DNA from: Dryas octopetala
Taxonomy: Eukaryota > Streptophyta > Magnoliopsida > Rosales > Rosaceae
Assembly: GCA_963921425.1 (NCBI GenBank)
Contig: OY992839.1
Location: 9,899,409 to 9,963,408, forward strand
Length of the DNA: 64,000 bases
Reading direction: 5' to 3'
Below the pieces are notes generated by a model. The model was given only the letters and a program-made list of their open reading frames with translations. It was not told where the DNA came from and did no database searches. How positions within the stretch are numbered: position 1 is the stretch's first letter; each line of letters starts with the position of its first letter. The translations under genes and the position numbers were made by a program. Below, piece by piece: positions 24,713 through 35,367 of the stretch.

Positions 24713-26280
24713 AATTTTGCATTGTACTGAAAATATATGATGGTTTGATGCTTCGGCTTCTCTTTTGGGATTTAAGGTTCATACACCAAGAGCCAATGAC
24801 ATCATGGAGCTATGTGGATTGATCAATGGGTAAGAAGTGAAATGCAAAAGGTGATCAGGAGAAGCTGCATTTGTCTTCGTATGATATACATGTGCAAGTA
24901 ATTGCAGCAGAATTGGTCTTCCAATATAAAATATTCAGCAAGGAGATGCTCTCTCATATATCTAGGTTTGTTGGCATTTTTTCACTGCTAATTCTTCAGT
25001 CGTAAAATGACAAGAACCCAAAGTCACCTTCAAGCTGCTGTAGGTTTCTTATCCTATGATCTAAAACCAATGTTTGAATGTAACATGAATATTGATAGTT
25101 TCAGTCTGTTTTTTAGTAGATAGTATGCCCTTTTTTTTTTTCCTGGTAAATAGATAGTATAAGTCTTTGATTCAACAACCAAAAATAGAACCAATAAAAA
25201 AAAATGCGATTCTTGAAACTTGAAGGTAAAAAAAATGCGATTCAGTCTTTGATCATTTTTTTTCATGTATTGAAACTTGAAGGTTGCTGATTCTTGAAAA
25301 AGAAAAAACTTGAAGGTTGCTGATTCTTGAGAAAGAAAAAACTTGAAGGTTGTTGTCTTGCTAATATTAAAGTTGTGACTATACCACCCAACTGTATTGA
25401 AATGATTGTAGTTATGATCATATGGCTAAATAATTTTTTATTTAATTGCATTGAAAGGTTGATGATTTAGTTATATATTATGATATACATTATGTGGTGG
25501 TGGGCCTAAAAAAGTGGTATGTTACGTTTGATCTTACATACTGACATGTTTTAGAGCAGCGTTGTTGTAAACACAAAGCCGACCATGAGGGTACAGGAAA
25601 TCGTACCACACAGGATTTACGATTTTATAGGGCTCCAAATGTTAAGTCAAAGTATCGAAGTATACTTCAGTCAAATATTGATGCAACCCTAAATCGTACA
25701 AAAATGATACTTCCGCAAATGTCTTTTCTCTATGTGTTACACATATACACACCAATAATGAATAAACCAACACAAAAAACAAAATTATAATAATTTGAAA
25801 TTACATTCACACTAATATTGTTAGTTACCGTTCGACAATTTCCACCGTCCAACAGGGTTAAAAAAAGGACTCTGAGCACTTGCCAACGACCGAGCCCACG
25901 ACATTGATCAATCTTGAGCCGATTTATCATGTTAAAAGAATGGCTGGACCTTTTTACACTAAAAGCATTAGATGAGTTTTTTTATCATAAATACCTTCCA
26001 AGCGAAACTTTTTTCATTTATTGTAATTGTTTTTGGGAACATGAAGCCACGAAGGGTGTAAATACTAAATAGTAAAATATATAATTAAGATCAAATAATA
26101 AAAAATATATTGTTAATTAGTTAATTTTAAAGTATTCTTGCATATATATATAATTAAGACAAAAAATGACTAACAAAAATAAATAAAAAATATAAAAATA
26201 AATAAATAAACAAGTCGGAGTTGGAAGTTGGAACTAATCCCTAACGTGGGCGATGAAAATGTTTTGGGGTTAGTAGTTAG
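24713..26280. other. 3' UTR and spacer
   Basis: The first 300 or so bases are probably 3' UTR. The rest is AT-rich, with a short tandem repeat at 25274-25353 and poly-A/T runs. The segment 25550-25960 has slightly more balanced composition but no convincing frame. Confidence 0.4.
25274..25353. repeat. 33-bp tandem repeat, about 2.4 copies
   Basis: The unit acttgaaggttgctgattct followed by tgaaaaagaaaaa repeats at 25275-25307 and 25308-25340, with a partial third copy. Copies differ by single bases. Confidence 0.8.
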
Positions 26281-28735
26281 GGTTTTACCATCAATATCAT
26301 TTGAAGCTCTACCTGGCCATCAGCAACTCCTCTAAGCAAGCTCAGTAAGTTCCCTCTTTTCTCTCTTCATTTCTTCTTCTCCATTTTCACACTCAAGCAA
26401 GCTCCTGCATTTTCCTACTTGTTTCCCTCATACTGAAAAACCCTAATTCTCACTCAATTTTTATCGGTCTTTGCTGCCAGGTTAGGTTCCAACCGGTCCA
26501 ACAGTTCGCACTTCGGTTTCAGATCGGTCAGTTGCTTCTTGCGTTCCACTCTTCTCTGTTTTTTTTTTTTTTTTTCTAATTTTGTTTTAAGATTTTGTTA
26601 ATATAGGAAGATCTGTTATTTTATAATTTTATTCTCGATAATTTAATGCTGGTTTACTTATTTTTTTAATTCCTTTCACCTTCATGATTAGAAATGTGCC
26701 GATATAATACAATTGTTTCATCATCATGGTTTGCTATCAATGATTACTTTTTTTTTTGAAACTCAGTAATTTTAAGGCTTTGCTTATATTACTGGAATGT
26801 TTGTTTATGTATATTCTTTGCTGTTTTGATCATTGGAAGTCTTAGGTTTAGTGTCGACGAACTGAATAAATAATAGAAGGAATTGTGGTTGCATATGAAT
26901 ACTGTTATGTTCAATTATTTTTTGCTTATCCTTGGAAGCCTCAGGGTTTCTTTATTTTGGAGCACTTTTGAGAATAGGACATTTTGATTTCATACTCTTG
27001 TGTCTGCTGATGCATTATTGCATCTTGTTTCTGTTCAATTTTGAATTAAAAAATTACAGAGTCAATCAACTGATGACCCCTTATTCGTAGTGAACAATTC
27101 TGTCATTATGTAAGTCTTAAATTAGTGTTGATATTGTTCTTCACATTGATTTTCATAATTATCATTGTTCAAACAGATGAACAGAATGTCATGCTATAAG
27201 ATGATTTCATGCATAAAAAAAATCGAGTGTGTGTGTGTGTGTGTTTCTTCATCCACTTCTTTTGTTGTTTCCTTTTTAAGAAATTGGTCAGTATAGCGAA
27301 TTAATTAGATTTCTAAATCTGTGACAACTTTTTCTGAGTTTCTCTATCTACATTTTTCTATGCAGTCAAACAGAGCATTAAAGAAGCTTGTCGATTTGGT
27401 TGAAAAAGTTACTGTTAAGGAATGGCCGCAGCATTGGCTTCAAAGTGTTCCCGCGGTATGTGATTTTCACAGGGGTTTTCAAGTAATCTATTTGTGCTAT
27501 TGTGTCATTTCTTGCTCAATAATAGACTCTAAGGCTATTCAGTTAGTGTTAGGAAAATCTCTGTAAACTTTGATTCTTCAAGAATCAGGAGTTTCTTGTT
27601 TATTTTGTTGGAATTGATTATGTGGAAATTAGATGGATTTGGGACATCATAGCAAAGCAGTTTGAGGTAGAGAACTAAAAAAATATAAATAATCAACAAC
27701 TCTAGCAAAAACCTTTGATATCAATCAACTCAACTCTTTGCTTAAGCATTTGCATATGGTGTGGAAGCCTAGCCCATGTAAATCAAGTTTGTTGCATCAG
27801 AGGTCAAGGAATTATCCACAACACTCTTTACTTTAAGTAACCCCGTGCCTGCATAATGACTTTCGGTGACTGTAAAAACTGTTGTTGGTCCACTTGGTGT
27901 ATAGCTGTGGTGGCTTCCTCATTGTCTCCCTCTCCTTTCAAGATAACTAATGTAAAATAGTAGAGTGGACCTGAAAAGATGCCACACTTTCCAAATTATG
28001 GCTCTTTAGTATGGGGTGTAAATTGCATCTCTTGGAATATTTCTATGTTGCACTGAATCATATTTTTCTGATTTTCCTGGATTATAACAGTAATTTAAGC
28101 TTTTTGGTCTCTGCTCTATAATTATTCTCTTACCTGTTTACTCACTGCAATCTCTCTGCTGGAAAATAAACCTAGTGGGCCGTTCATTGTTGGGGGGCCT
28201 GGGCAACAACTTGTCTGGCTTATTGAGCACATCAAATGAGATGACATGCAGCACTTTCTTGTCTCAGGTCAGTGTGTTTGTCTGATGCTCCATTACTTTT
28301 CGTATTGATGTGAGCTTGATTTTTTATTTTTTTTTCTGTTCTTTTTGCATTTTGTAGCAGCAAAGGACTTTCATACAGATGAGGACTGTTCTCAAAGTCG
28401 TGGACAACTCAGGAGCAAAGAAGGTGATGTGCATACAAGCTTTGAAGGGGAATAAGAAAGGGGCAAGGTTGGGAGATACTATTGTTGCATCAGTAAAGGA
28501 GGCCCATCCCAATGGAAAAGTGAAGAAAGGAGTAGTTGTGTATGGTGTGGTTGTCCGTGCTGCCATGCAACGAGGCCGTTGTGACGGGAGTGAGGTCAAG
28601 TTTGATGACAATGCTGTGGTACTTGTTGACAAGCAAGGCCAGCCAATCGGGACTAGAGTATTTGGACCTGTCCCACATGAGTTGAGGAAGAAAAAGCATG
28701 TCAAGATTCTTAGTTTGGCAGAGCACATTGCCTGA
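26270..28735 (+). CDS. Mitochondrial large-subunit ribosomal protein uL14m (HUELLENLOS type)
   Basis: Coding exons 27422-27455, 28176-28267 and 28358-28735 give 167 residues. The transcript probably starts near 26280-26300, beside TTAGGGTTTT, and has 5' UTR introns. Residues 1-50 ([35 protein letters not shown]) are basic and Ser/Leu-rich, like the presequence of Arabidopsis HUELLENLOS. From [15 protein letters not shown] the sequence is a full L14 domain: [54 protein letters not shown], ending LAEHIA. uL14 binds 23S-type rRNA at the subunit interface. HLL is required for ovule development. Whether this is the HLL or HLP ortholog is not settled. The last acceptor is tagcag, a NAGNAG site. bL17m lies 1.4 kb downstream on the same strand. 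Confidence 0.92.
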
Positions 28736-29536
28736 AGTGTGGAGCACAGTGGAATGCAGATGTACAATAAGAACAGAATGTTCTTATCTTCTGATCACTT
28801 GTACAAGTAATGAGGTGTTCAAATTTATTTCACAATACCCAAGTGACCAGTTTTTTCAGTTAGGTCTTGTATTGCTCAGGCTCTCCTGTCACTTTTATAG
28901 CCCACTCATGTGTAATGAATGGTTACCAAAATCAAGGATGGGTATTGCAATTTGTCAAGTTTTGATTTCAATTTATAGAATCAGCACTGAATAATTATGA
29001 ATATTGGGCAGATTCCGTTTTTCCTTTGCAAGTTTTGGATTAAATCACGCAATCGATATTCAATATATTCTGTACTAAGAACCAGAAACCAAAAACCACA
29101 CTGCATTTTTGTGCCAAACCTCCATAACCCAATCTCCAAAAATCCAGCCAAAAGCCTGTTATTGTGTTGAGATCAAGTATAAATAGAAAGAACCCATGTC
29201 TCAAATCCCACAAAGATACCTCACAGAATTAATTGAATTTTTCAGTTCATGCATGCTCCCAACCAAAAGACGCATTCGAACTATCCTAATTTTTGAGAAA
29301 TTTTAAAAACTAGCATTTTTTTGGTTTTTATTAACTACTTTTATCTGTTTATTTAAAAATTTTGAAATCTAATTCTTTAGTAGTGCTTGAGCCTCAATCA
29401 AGAACTACTCGAACTCCTGTCGAGCAAAATTTTGAACACTAACATTTTTTTTGGCTTTCATTAATGACTTCTAGCTGTACGGCTATTGAGCACTACTACA
29501 TGATTCGAGCACTCCTCAAGAGTTAGATTAAATTTT
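28736..29536. other. uL14m 3' UTR and spacer
   Basis: The first 250 bases are the uL14m 3' flank. The part at 28757-28925 has a second copy at 33541-33705. The rest is AT-rich without a gene. Confidence 0.6.
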
Positions 29537-29908
29537 GGGTTAAATATAAAAATAATCAATGAACTTTATGCTGATTCTCAATTTGGTACACTAACTATAA
29601 AAAATGTCAATTTGGTTAATGAATTTTTCAAGTTGTACCAAAGCAGTACAAACGTTAACTTTTATAAAAAAAAAAAAATTAGAGCATCTGGTCACATGAA
29701 AATATGATGAACGGTCTAAAATGCCTCTGAAAATGTAGTAACATGGTGTGCACATGACCAATATCCATTAATTTTTTCGATGGAAGTTAATGTTTGTACT
29801 GTTTTGGTACAGCTTGAAAAATTTATGAACTAAATTAACATTTTTTATAGTTAGTGCACCAAATTGAGAATTACTGTAAAGTTCGTAGACCATTTATGTA
29901 TTTAACTC
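29537..29908. mobile_element. Mutator-type MITE with long inverted repeats
   Basis: This 372-bp element has termini GGGTTAAATA and its inverse TATTTAACTC. The arms stay complementary for about 125 bp (29537-29661 against 29784-29908), for example ctcaatttggtacactaact against the reverse of the other arm. The perfect 9-bp duplication TTAAATTTT flanks it at 29528-29536 and 29909-29917. There is no coding capacity. It ends about 230 bases before the bL17m ATG. Confidence 0.9.
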
Positions 29909-30052
29909 TTAAATTTTTTTTTTTTTAAATGGCAATATTGGAAAATATTTGAAAAAAGAAAAAGTTATGGAGTATAGAAAGTAAAAAATGGGGTTGTTTT
30001 AGAATTACCCTGAAGCCTAACGTAGCGGTAGATTGAGTTTCTGAGGTTAACC

Positions 30053-30068
30053 AAAACCCTAGGGTTTT
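30053..30068. promoter_or_regulatory. Palindromic telo-box in the bL17m 5' region
   Basis: AAAACCCTAGGGTTTT is a perfect 16-base palindrome made of two half telo-boxes (AAACCCTA) about 70 bases before the ATG. Telo-boxes mark promoters of plant ribosomal protein genes. Confidence 0.75.
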
Positions 30069-30134
30069 TCATTTCCGAGCTCAAATCTCTCTCACTGTCT
30101 GTGACTCTGTGAGTGCACGTAAGTCGGTCAGAGA

Positions 30135-32911
30135 ATGACGAAGTTCAGGAAGCTAGGCCGACACACGGCCCACCGCATGTCCATGCTCAGGTTCCTAATT
30201 AATTTTCCCAATTTTAATTTAACATTTATTTTGGTTTTTGAGCTTAATTTCCATGCCCAAAAGCTTTTCTCTTAATTTCTTTTAATAAAAAGATTCTGAT
30301 TTCCATCTCCAGGACGATGGTGTCGCAGCTGGTGAAGCACGAGCGCATTGAAACCACTGTTGCCAAGGTACTCCTCCTTCTTCTTCTTCTTCTTTTGGAA
30401 TTTCCACATTTTTACAATTTTAGGGGGTTTCTGGGATGAGGGTTTAGTTAATTATTGCGATTGAAGTATCTGATTATAAAATTTTTGAAGTGAATTTTAA
30501 CTGGGGAAATTTGGTTCATTTTGATTAACAAAAGTTCATGAGACTCCCTAAATTCCACATTTTTTGATGACTGGGGAGTTATTATATTAAGTTTCAGTTT
30601 CTACGTTGTTTATTTTTCAAGAAAAGTAATTTTATGTTTGGTTATTTTCATTTTGTTTTCTTTTATTTGCAGGCAAAAGAGATTCGACGTGAGGCTGATA
30701 AAATGGTGCAGCTTGGAAAAGAGGTGTGCATTGATTTTGCTAACAATTATGTTTAAGATTAAATTGTTAATCTTCATAAGATGAAAACTTTGCTTTTTTA
30801 ATTGTTTTTTAGCAGAGGTATTTATACGTTGGCCTGTAGCCATTGAAGAGGATCTCAAAGTGGCTATTTGTACTGACAATATCAATCTATTTAACTCTTT
30901 CAATTAAAGAAATTAATAGGTCTGAAATAACCCACTTTCTGAATGATATATGAGCAGCATGTCTTTGAGTGACCTCAAGTTTCAAAGTTTGTTTTTCTTA
31001 TGAGTTGTGACTTGTCATTGTAATTGCATAGAAAATTGTATTTGATCTGAGATAGCCCAACATTACTATATGAGATTGAAATATGAGGTGCATGCATTGG
31101 AGTGACCTTGAGTTGCATTGGGTATGCTTCATGTTATCCTTTGCTCAAGGAATCAAGTTTTGGAACTTCTAAAGTTCCAAACACATGTTTGGTGTTTTTA
31201 ATTTGGTCTGCAGATGTGGACCTTACAATTCATTTGAACACTGCATGTTTGATGATTCAGTTAGTCTGTGCGTTTTTGTATTTGGTATTCAAATCACTTG
31301 TCTGATGAAGACATCCCTAGATTAATTAAATGAAAAAGGCTAGTTGGACCTGCTATTTGGATCCGAAATATCTACAGTCATAGATAGGCTAGTTTATTAT
31401 TTAATTGGAGAGTGACCTATTAGAGGTTGTGGTAATCACACATTGCAAGTGCCTTTTTTTTTGGGAAAGGGGAGGGGGGGGGGGGAAGGAAATTTGTAAA
31501 CCAAAATTTTGGATTTTTGTTTTACTATTATTTTTTTCTTTTGGGGGCATGAGGGGCTCTCCTAAGTCCCAACAAAATCTTCACGCAAGTTCATATTTAT
31601 GTGACAAGGAAAATTAAAACTCCAAATACTATTACCTGATAAATCATACCCTAGAGAAGCCATAAGGTCAGCTGCTCAGTCAGTTTCATGAAAAATTGAT
31701 TTATTTCTCAACCAAAAAAATGAATATGATCTATTTGAAACTCTCCTATATTAATTAGAATTTTTGTATTTTGAGAGGATTGCTTAGGCAAACCCAGTGA
31801 ATGTCTATCCACAAACACTTTAAAAGGTATTTGGCAAAGTTCTAACTCAAAATCTGGGTGTAAGATTCTGATGTATGTAAAGATATATGCTTACCTGTAC
31901 ATTAGTTTTCTGGTGTAGAGTTTGGGGTTATCTTCACCATAGATTCACTTTTATTGGATTTTTTTGTCTTCTAGCATGATTATATCGTCTTTCAAAATTG
32001 TCACAGGGTTCTCTCTGTGCAGCAAGACGTGCTGCTGCTTTCTTGCGTGGGGATGATGTAATTCACAAGCTATTTACAGAACTGGCTTATCGATACAAGT
32101 GAGTCTCAAACCTCTTGTTTTTCCCAAGTCTTGTATCTTTCTGCTTGTTACATTGGTTGGATGTTATGTTACAGAGATCGAGCAGGTGGATACACAAGAC
32201 TACTTCGGACTCGTATACGAGTTGGTGATGCTGCACCGATGGCCTATATTGAGTAAGGCTGTTATTTATTAGTTGACCGAAATATGTTTGCCTAATTTAG
32301 AGACTTGTAGAGGTGGCAGGGTTTACCCCTGCCCATTTACCTACTCTAAGTAAATGAGTATCAGACCACCCATTTCACATTCGGGTGAGGGATGATCCAT
32401 TTAAGACCATAAGTGTGTGATATATAGGTGCACACTCGTGACCCTCCCAAACAGAAAACAAAAAGAGACAAATCCACCCATTCAGCCCATCAATTCGAAT
32501 TTTAAGAAAAATCAAGTGGAGCCACAGAAAAATCAAATGAGATCAAGCACCAAAACATCAGCAGCACAATTCACTTGTCTACCTACCCAACCAACCAATT
32601 TAAATGCCTTCTCAGTCAATTTATGTGATCAAATTTGTCAATAGTAAAGAGTGAAATTCTATCCACTAGATATCTCTAGTAATACATAATTTGTTCATTG
32701 ACTGCTTTCATCAACATTGATTGAAGCTGGATTACCTTTTGACTATGAATTGGCACACTTGTGTAGGTTCATTGACAGAGAGAATGAGCTTAGACAATCA
32801 AAACCACCGACCCCTCAACCACCACAGAGAGCTCCCATGGATCCTTGGACAAGATCCAAGCTTTGCAAGCAGTTTGCACCTCCTAAAGAAGATAACAGCT
32901 CTGGGATTTGA
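30135..32911 (+). CDS. Mitochondrial large-subunit ribosomal protein bL17m
   Basis: Six exons, 30135-30190, 30313-30367, 30673-30723, 32007-32098, 32175-32252 and 32767-32911, encode 158 residues. The domain starts at residue 1 ([19 protein letters not shown]) and continues [20 protein letters not shown], then [19 protein letters not shown] and [20 protein letters not shown], the usual bL17 core. A Pro-rich extension ([20 protein letters not shown]) closes the protein. bL17 sits near the exit-tunnel side of the large subunit. There is no separable presequence, as in other plant mitochondrial L17s, whose first residues serve in import. A plastid copy would carry a long transit peptide, absent here. 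The 1.28-kb third intron and 514-base fifth intron hold no supported gene. Confidence 0.9.
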
Positions 32912-33540
32912 TTTACCGTTTTGACATTTATTTTCATAATTTCCTTAGAGAAAGTCTCCAATATCTTGTGATTCTCTCCAGAGAACTCTAATTTTTCTTT
33001 TTTGGTCTGTTAACTTCTTTGATTTCCTGTGATTCACAGGTCCAGGGAGTAGGCACTTATATTAGGGTGCACTTTGGGTTCTGCTATCTATTTTATGTTT
33101 AAAAACACATTGCAATTTGTAACCAGAGAAAGATAAATTACATTGCAATTGCAATTGCAGTTGCATTGGCGAGTGTCCATGTGTGAGCTGCATCAGGCTT
33201 TATACAGTAATGGGTTTTTTTTTTGGCCAAAGTATATAGTTATGGGTTGAATACCCAAGACAAGGTCATTTTGCGCATAAAATCTTCGAGTTGTCTTGTC
33301 TCCTAAAAGATAAAAATTGAACGCTGAGGTAGCCTTCCTATGGAGGGTACGGAACGGAACCAAACAATTTCATAATTCTTACAGCGTTTTAAGACCAAAA
33401 TTAGCACAAGCATCAATCTCAAAATTTGCTTCTCTGAAAATATGTTTAAAACCAATGGCTTTAAAGTAATAGATGAGAACTTCATGTCATTAATGCAGTC
33501 AATAATAATCTTCATGAGGCAAAATACGGTCTTATCCCTC
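32912..33540. other. bL17m 3' UTR and spacer
   Basis: The first 200-300 bases are probably 3' UTR. The rest has no supported gene. It leads directly into the duplicated uL14m flank. Confidence 0.4.
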
Positions 33541-33705
33541 CAGATGTACAACAGGAACAGAAGGTTCTTTATCTTCTGATCAATGTACGAGTAATGAGGT
33601 GCTCCAATTTCACAATACCCAAGTGACCAGTTATTTCAGTTGGGTCTTGTAATGCTCAGCAATCCCGTCAGTTTTATATAGTCCACACGTGTGTAATGAA
33701 TGGCA
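33541..33705 (+). repeat. Second copy of the uL14m 3' flank
   Basis: This segment aligns almost base for base with 28757-28925. Shared stretches include cagatgtaca, ttatcttctgatca, cacaatacccaagtgaccag, tcagtt.ggtcttgta.tgctcag and gtgtaatgaatgg. Divergence is moderate. Orientation is the same, 4.8 kb apart, and the uL14m coding part is not included. Confidence 0.85.
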
Positions 33706-33739
33706 CCAATATTACTGAAGTGGGTAAGACGAAAAAGAT

Positions 33740-33909
33740 TGTGGACTCAAAAAAGATTGTGTTCAATTTACTGCATTTGTGCATCGGTATGTGTTGAGGG
33801 TATGGAGGAAGGTGAATTCTGTGAAGCTAGGGAAGACTTGGCTGGTCTTGAGAAGGACAATGAGAAAGTTGGGGCAGAGTCTGCTGAAGATGAAGATGAT
33901 GAGTATTAG
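33740..33909 (+). pseudogene. Alpha-tubulin 3'-end pseudogene fragment
   Basis: One frame reads [19 protein letters not shown], then [17 protein letters not shown] and stop at 33907-33909. This is the acidic C-terminus of plant alpha-tubulin ([20 protein letters not shown], ending EY). Upstream, a second frame reads AFVHRYV, matching AFVHWYV of tubulin, so a frameshift of the host gene copy lies between about 33795 and 33805. Trp has become Arg and Ser has become Cys. Nothing of the tubulin body is present. It is a dead fragment, either retroposed or carried with the duplicated segment in front of it. The following 100-150 bases may be tubulin 3' UTR. Confidence 0.8.
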
Positions 33910-34971
33910 AATTAGAAACTGCCAATGGACTCACTCATTGGTTTGTAACATCGTCTACTATCTGCTACCTTGTTTTCCTTATTTGTTAAACTTAGGATTA
34001 ATGGATGCTTTGTTTGTTATAATTTGGTCTTGATCTGATCATGTATGGCATATTTGTCCAAGCATTAATTCTGGGCATTTTTCTTTTCCCGGAAAAGGGG
34101 TGAAATGATTGACTCACATCATCTCATGTATTTTTTTTTTGCTAAACTGTACACCAACGTTTGCATATCAAACGACTACACTTTTCCTCCTACGGAATCA
34201 AAACAAAAAAACTGAACACAGGTGAATTCTAACTCCTTGTTTGTCTGCTCCGAATTTTCATCTTCTTGGGCTTCCTTCAATGCTACTCCTTCTCCCTGAG
34301 TAAAAACAATATAAAAACCGAATCAAATCAGTGCAGGTTAATTTTAGGATACGGGCCGGCCCAACTAATCTGGGCTCCAAAATGAAATATTTGAGGGCCC
34401 AATAATCAAAATCCTTGTAATTTTACAGTCGAGTCCACGGGGGTGAAAAGATACAAGTAAAAAGTTTCTTTTTAAAAGGAGTAGAAAAAGCCAAAAGCGG
34501 GAACTTTCGCGCGAATGTGAGAGGCCAAAGCAACTAATAACTTGGAAGTTTCTGTTGATGAGGCCGTTTGGATAGTGAGAAAATTATCAGTAAAAAACAA
34601 AGACAATTGGAAATTCACCGGACAGAAAAAGTTGGATATTCTTAAGCTCATATAAGAAATTTACACCATCGTTCGATCCGATTAGAGGATTTAGCAAAAT
34701 AATCATTTATTTCCAAAACGATTTAAGAAAGAACAATTTTCCGTTGATTTCCAAGAGTTTCCTCGGCTTCCAAACAGCAGGTCAAAACAACCAAGAAAAA
34801 CGAAATCATCAAGAATTTGCAGATCAACGTCTGAAAACCATCAAGATCATCACTGATTCTAGATATCGGTCCAGAATTCATGATCTCCTCCGTAACAAAA
34901 TCACATAAACTAAGAAATTAATTCAATTTAGAAAAAAAGAAAAGAAACAAACCTCAAGAATATTAGAGAGC
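33910..34971. other. Spacer with promoter-like motifs and a possible minus-strand 3' UTR exon
   Basis: No coding gene is supported. On the minus strand, a tttttactcag acceptor ends at 34296 and is followed by about 90 open bases, possibly a 3' UTR exon of the 34972-35367 gene. On the plus strand, several GGCCCA/GGGCCC motifs (34355-34410) and an E2F pair (34497-34515) lie in this stretch. Confidence 0.4.
34497..34515. promoter_or_regulatory. Paired E2F-type sites
   Basis: gcgggaa (reverse of TTCCCGC) at 34497-34503 is followed at once by tttcgcgcgaa at 34505-34515, a near-palindromic E2F/DP consensus. Such pairs sit in promoters of plant S-phase genes. No replication gene starts nearby in this window, so the target is unknown. 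Confidence 0.6.
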
Positions 34972-35367
34972 TTAGTGCAAAGCATTGACAGTATTCTTGA
35001 GAGGCGAGGAAGGCAAGATAGGCCTGGCGAAAAGCACAACGTCCATGCGCGAGGCGACGGCATGAGCGACCTTGTTATTGTTATCTTTGGCGCCACTGAA
35101 AGTAACACTCTCGCCGAGATGCGAGTCCTCTTCTCTGATCCTCAAGATCTGGCTGTGCACGTACGACATCTTCTTCGTCGTCGTCGTCGTCGTCGGCGTC
35201 CTCCTCCATCGCCCTACCGACCTCGGCGACTCCATCTCCTCCGACGATCCTCCGCTGTCCTGATCAAATTCCTCTTGATCGGAACACACCTTCGACGACT
35301 TGGACGACACGACCAGCGAGCTCCGTTGTTGAACCTCCATGACCTGATTGATCATCGATTTATTCAT
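34972..35367 (-). CDS. Small plant protein of unknown function (131 residues)
   Basis: This is a single coding exon on the minus strand with good codon structure. Residues 1-50 are Ser/Glu-rich (SSLVVSSKSSKVCSDQEEF, DQDSGGSSEEMESPRSVGRW). Then come a Thr run, a block that looks conserved (KKMSYVHSQILRIREEDSHL) and a C-terminal segment ending MDVVLFARPILPSSPLKNTV. There is no signal peptide or membrane segment. I do not recognise the family. Met1, Met5 and Met10 are all possible starts; I kept the longest. After the stop, a cttgag|gtttgt donor at 34953 suggests a 3' UTR intron to 34296. The upstream region has a G-box (gacacgtggc near 35513) and cacgtcatca near 35623, hinting at stress or ABA control. 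Confidence 0.7.
   Translation of the reverse strand: MNKSMINQVMEVQQRSSLVVSSKSSKVCSDQEEFDQDSGGSSEEMESPRSVGRWRRTPTTTTTTKKMSYVHSQILRIREEDSHLGESVTFSGAKDNNNKVAHAVASRMDVVLFARPILPSSPLKNTVNALH

Noticed and set aside
32323-32341. Hairpin ggcagggtttacccctgcc in bL17m intron 5 as a regulatory RNA
   Set aside because: A 7-bp stem is too short to support a claim. It is more likely part of an old hAT-like end (tagaggtggcagg) with no partner.
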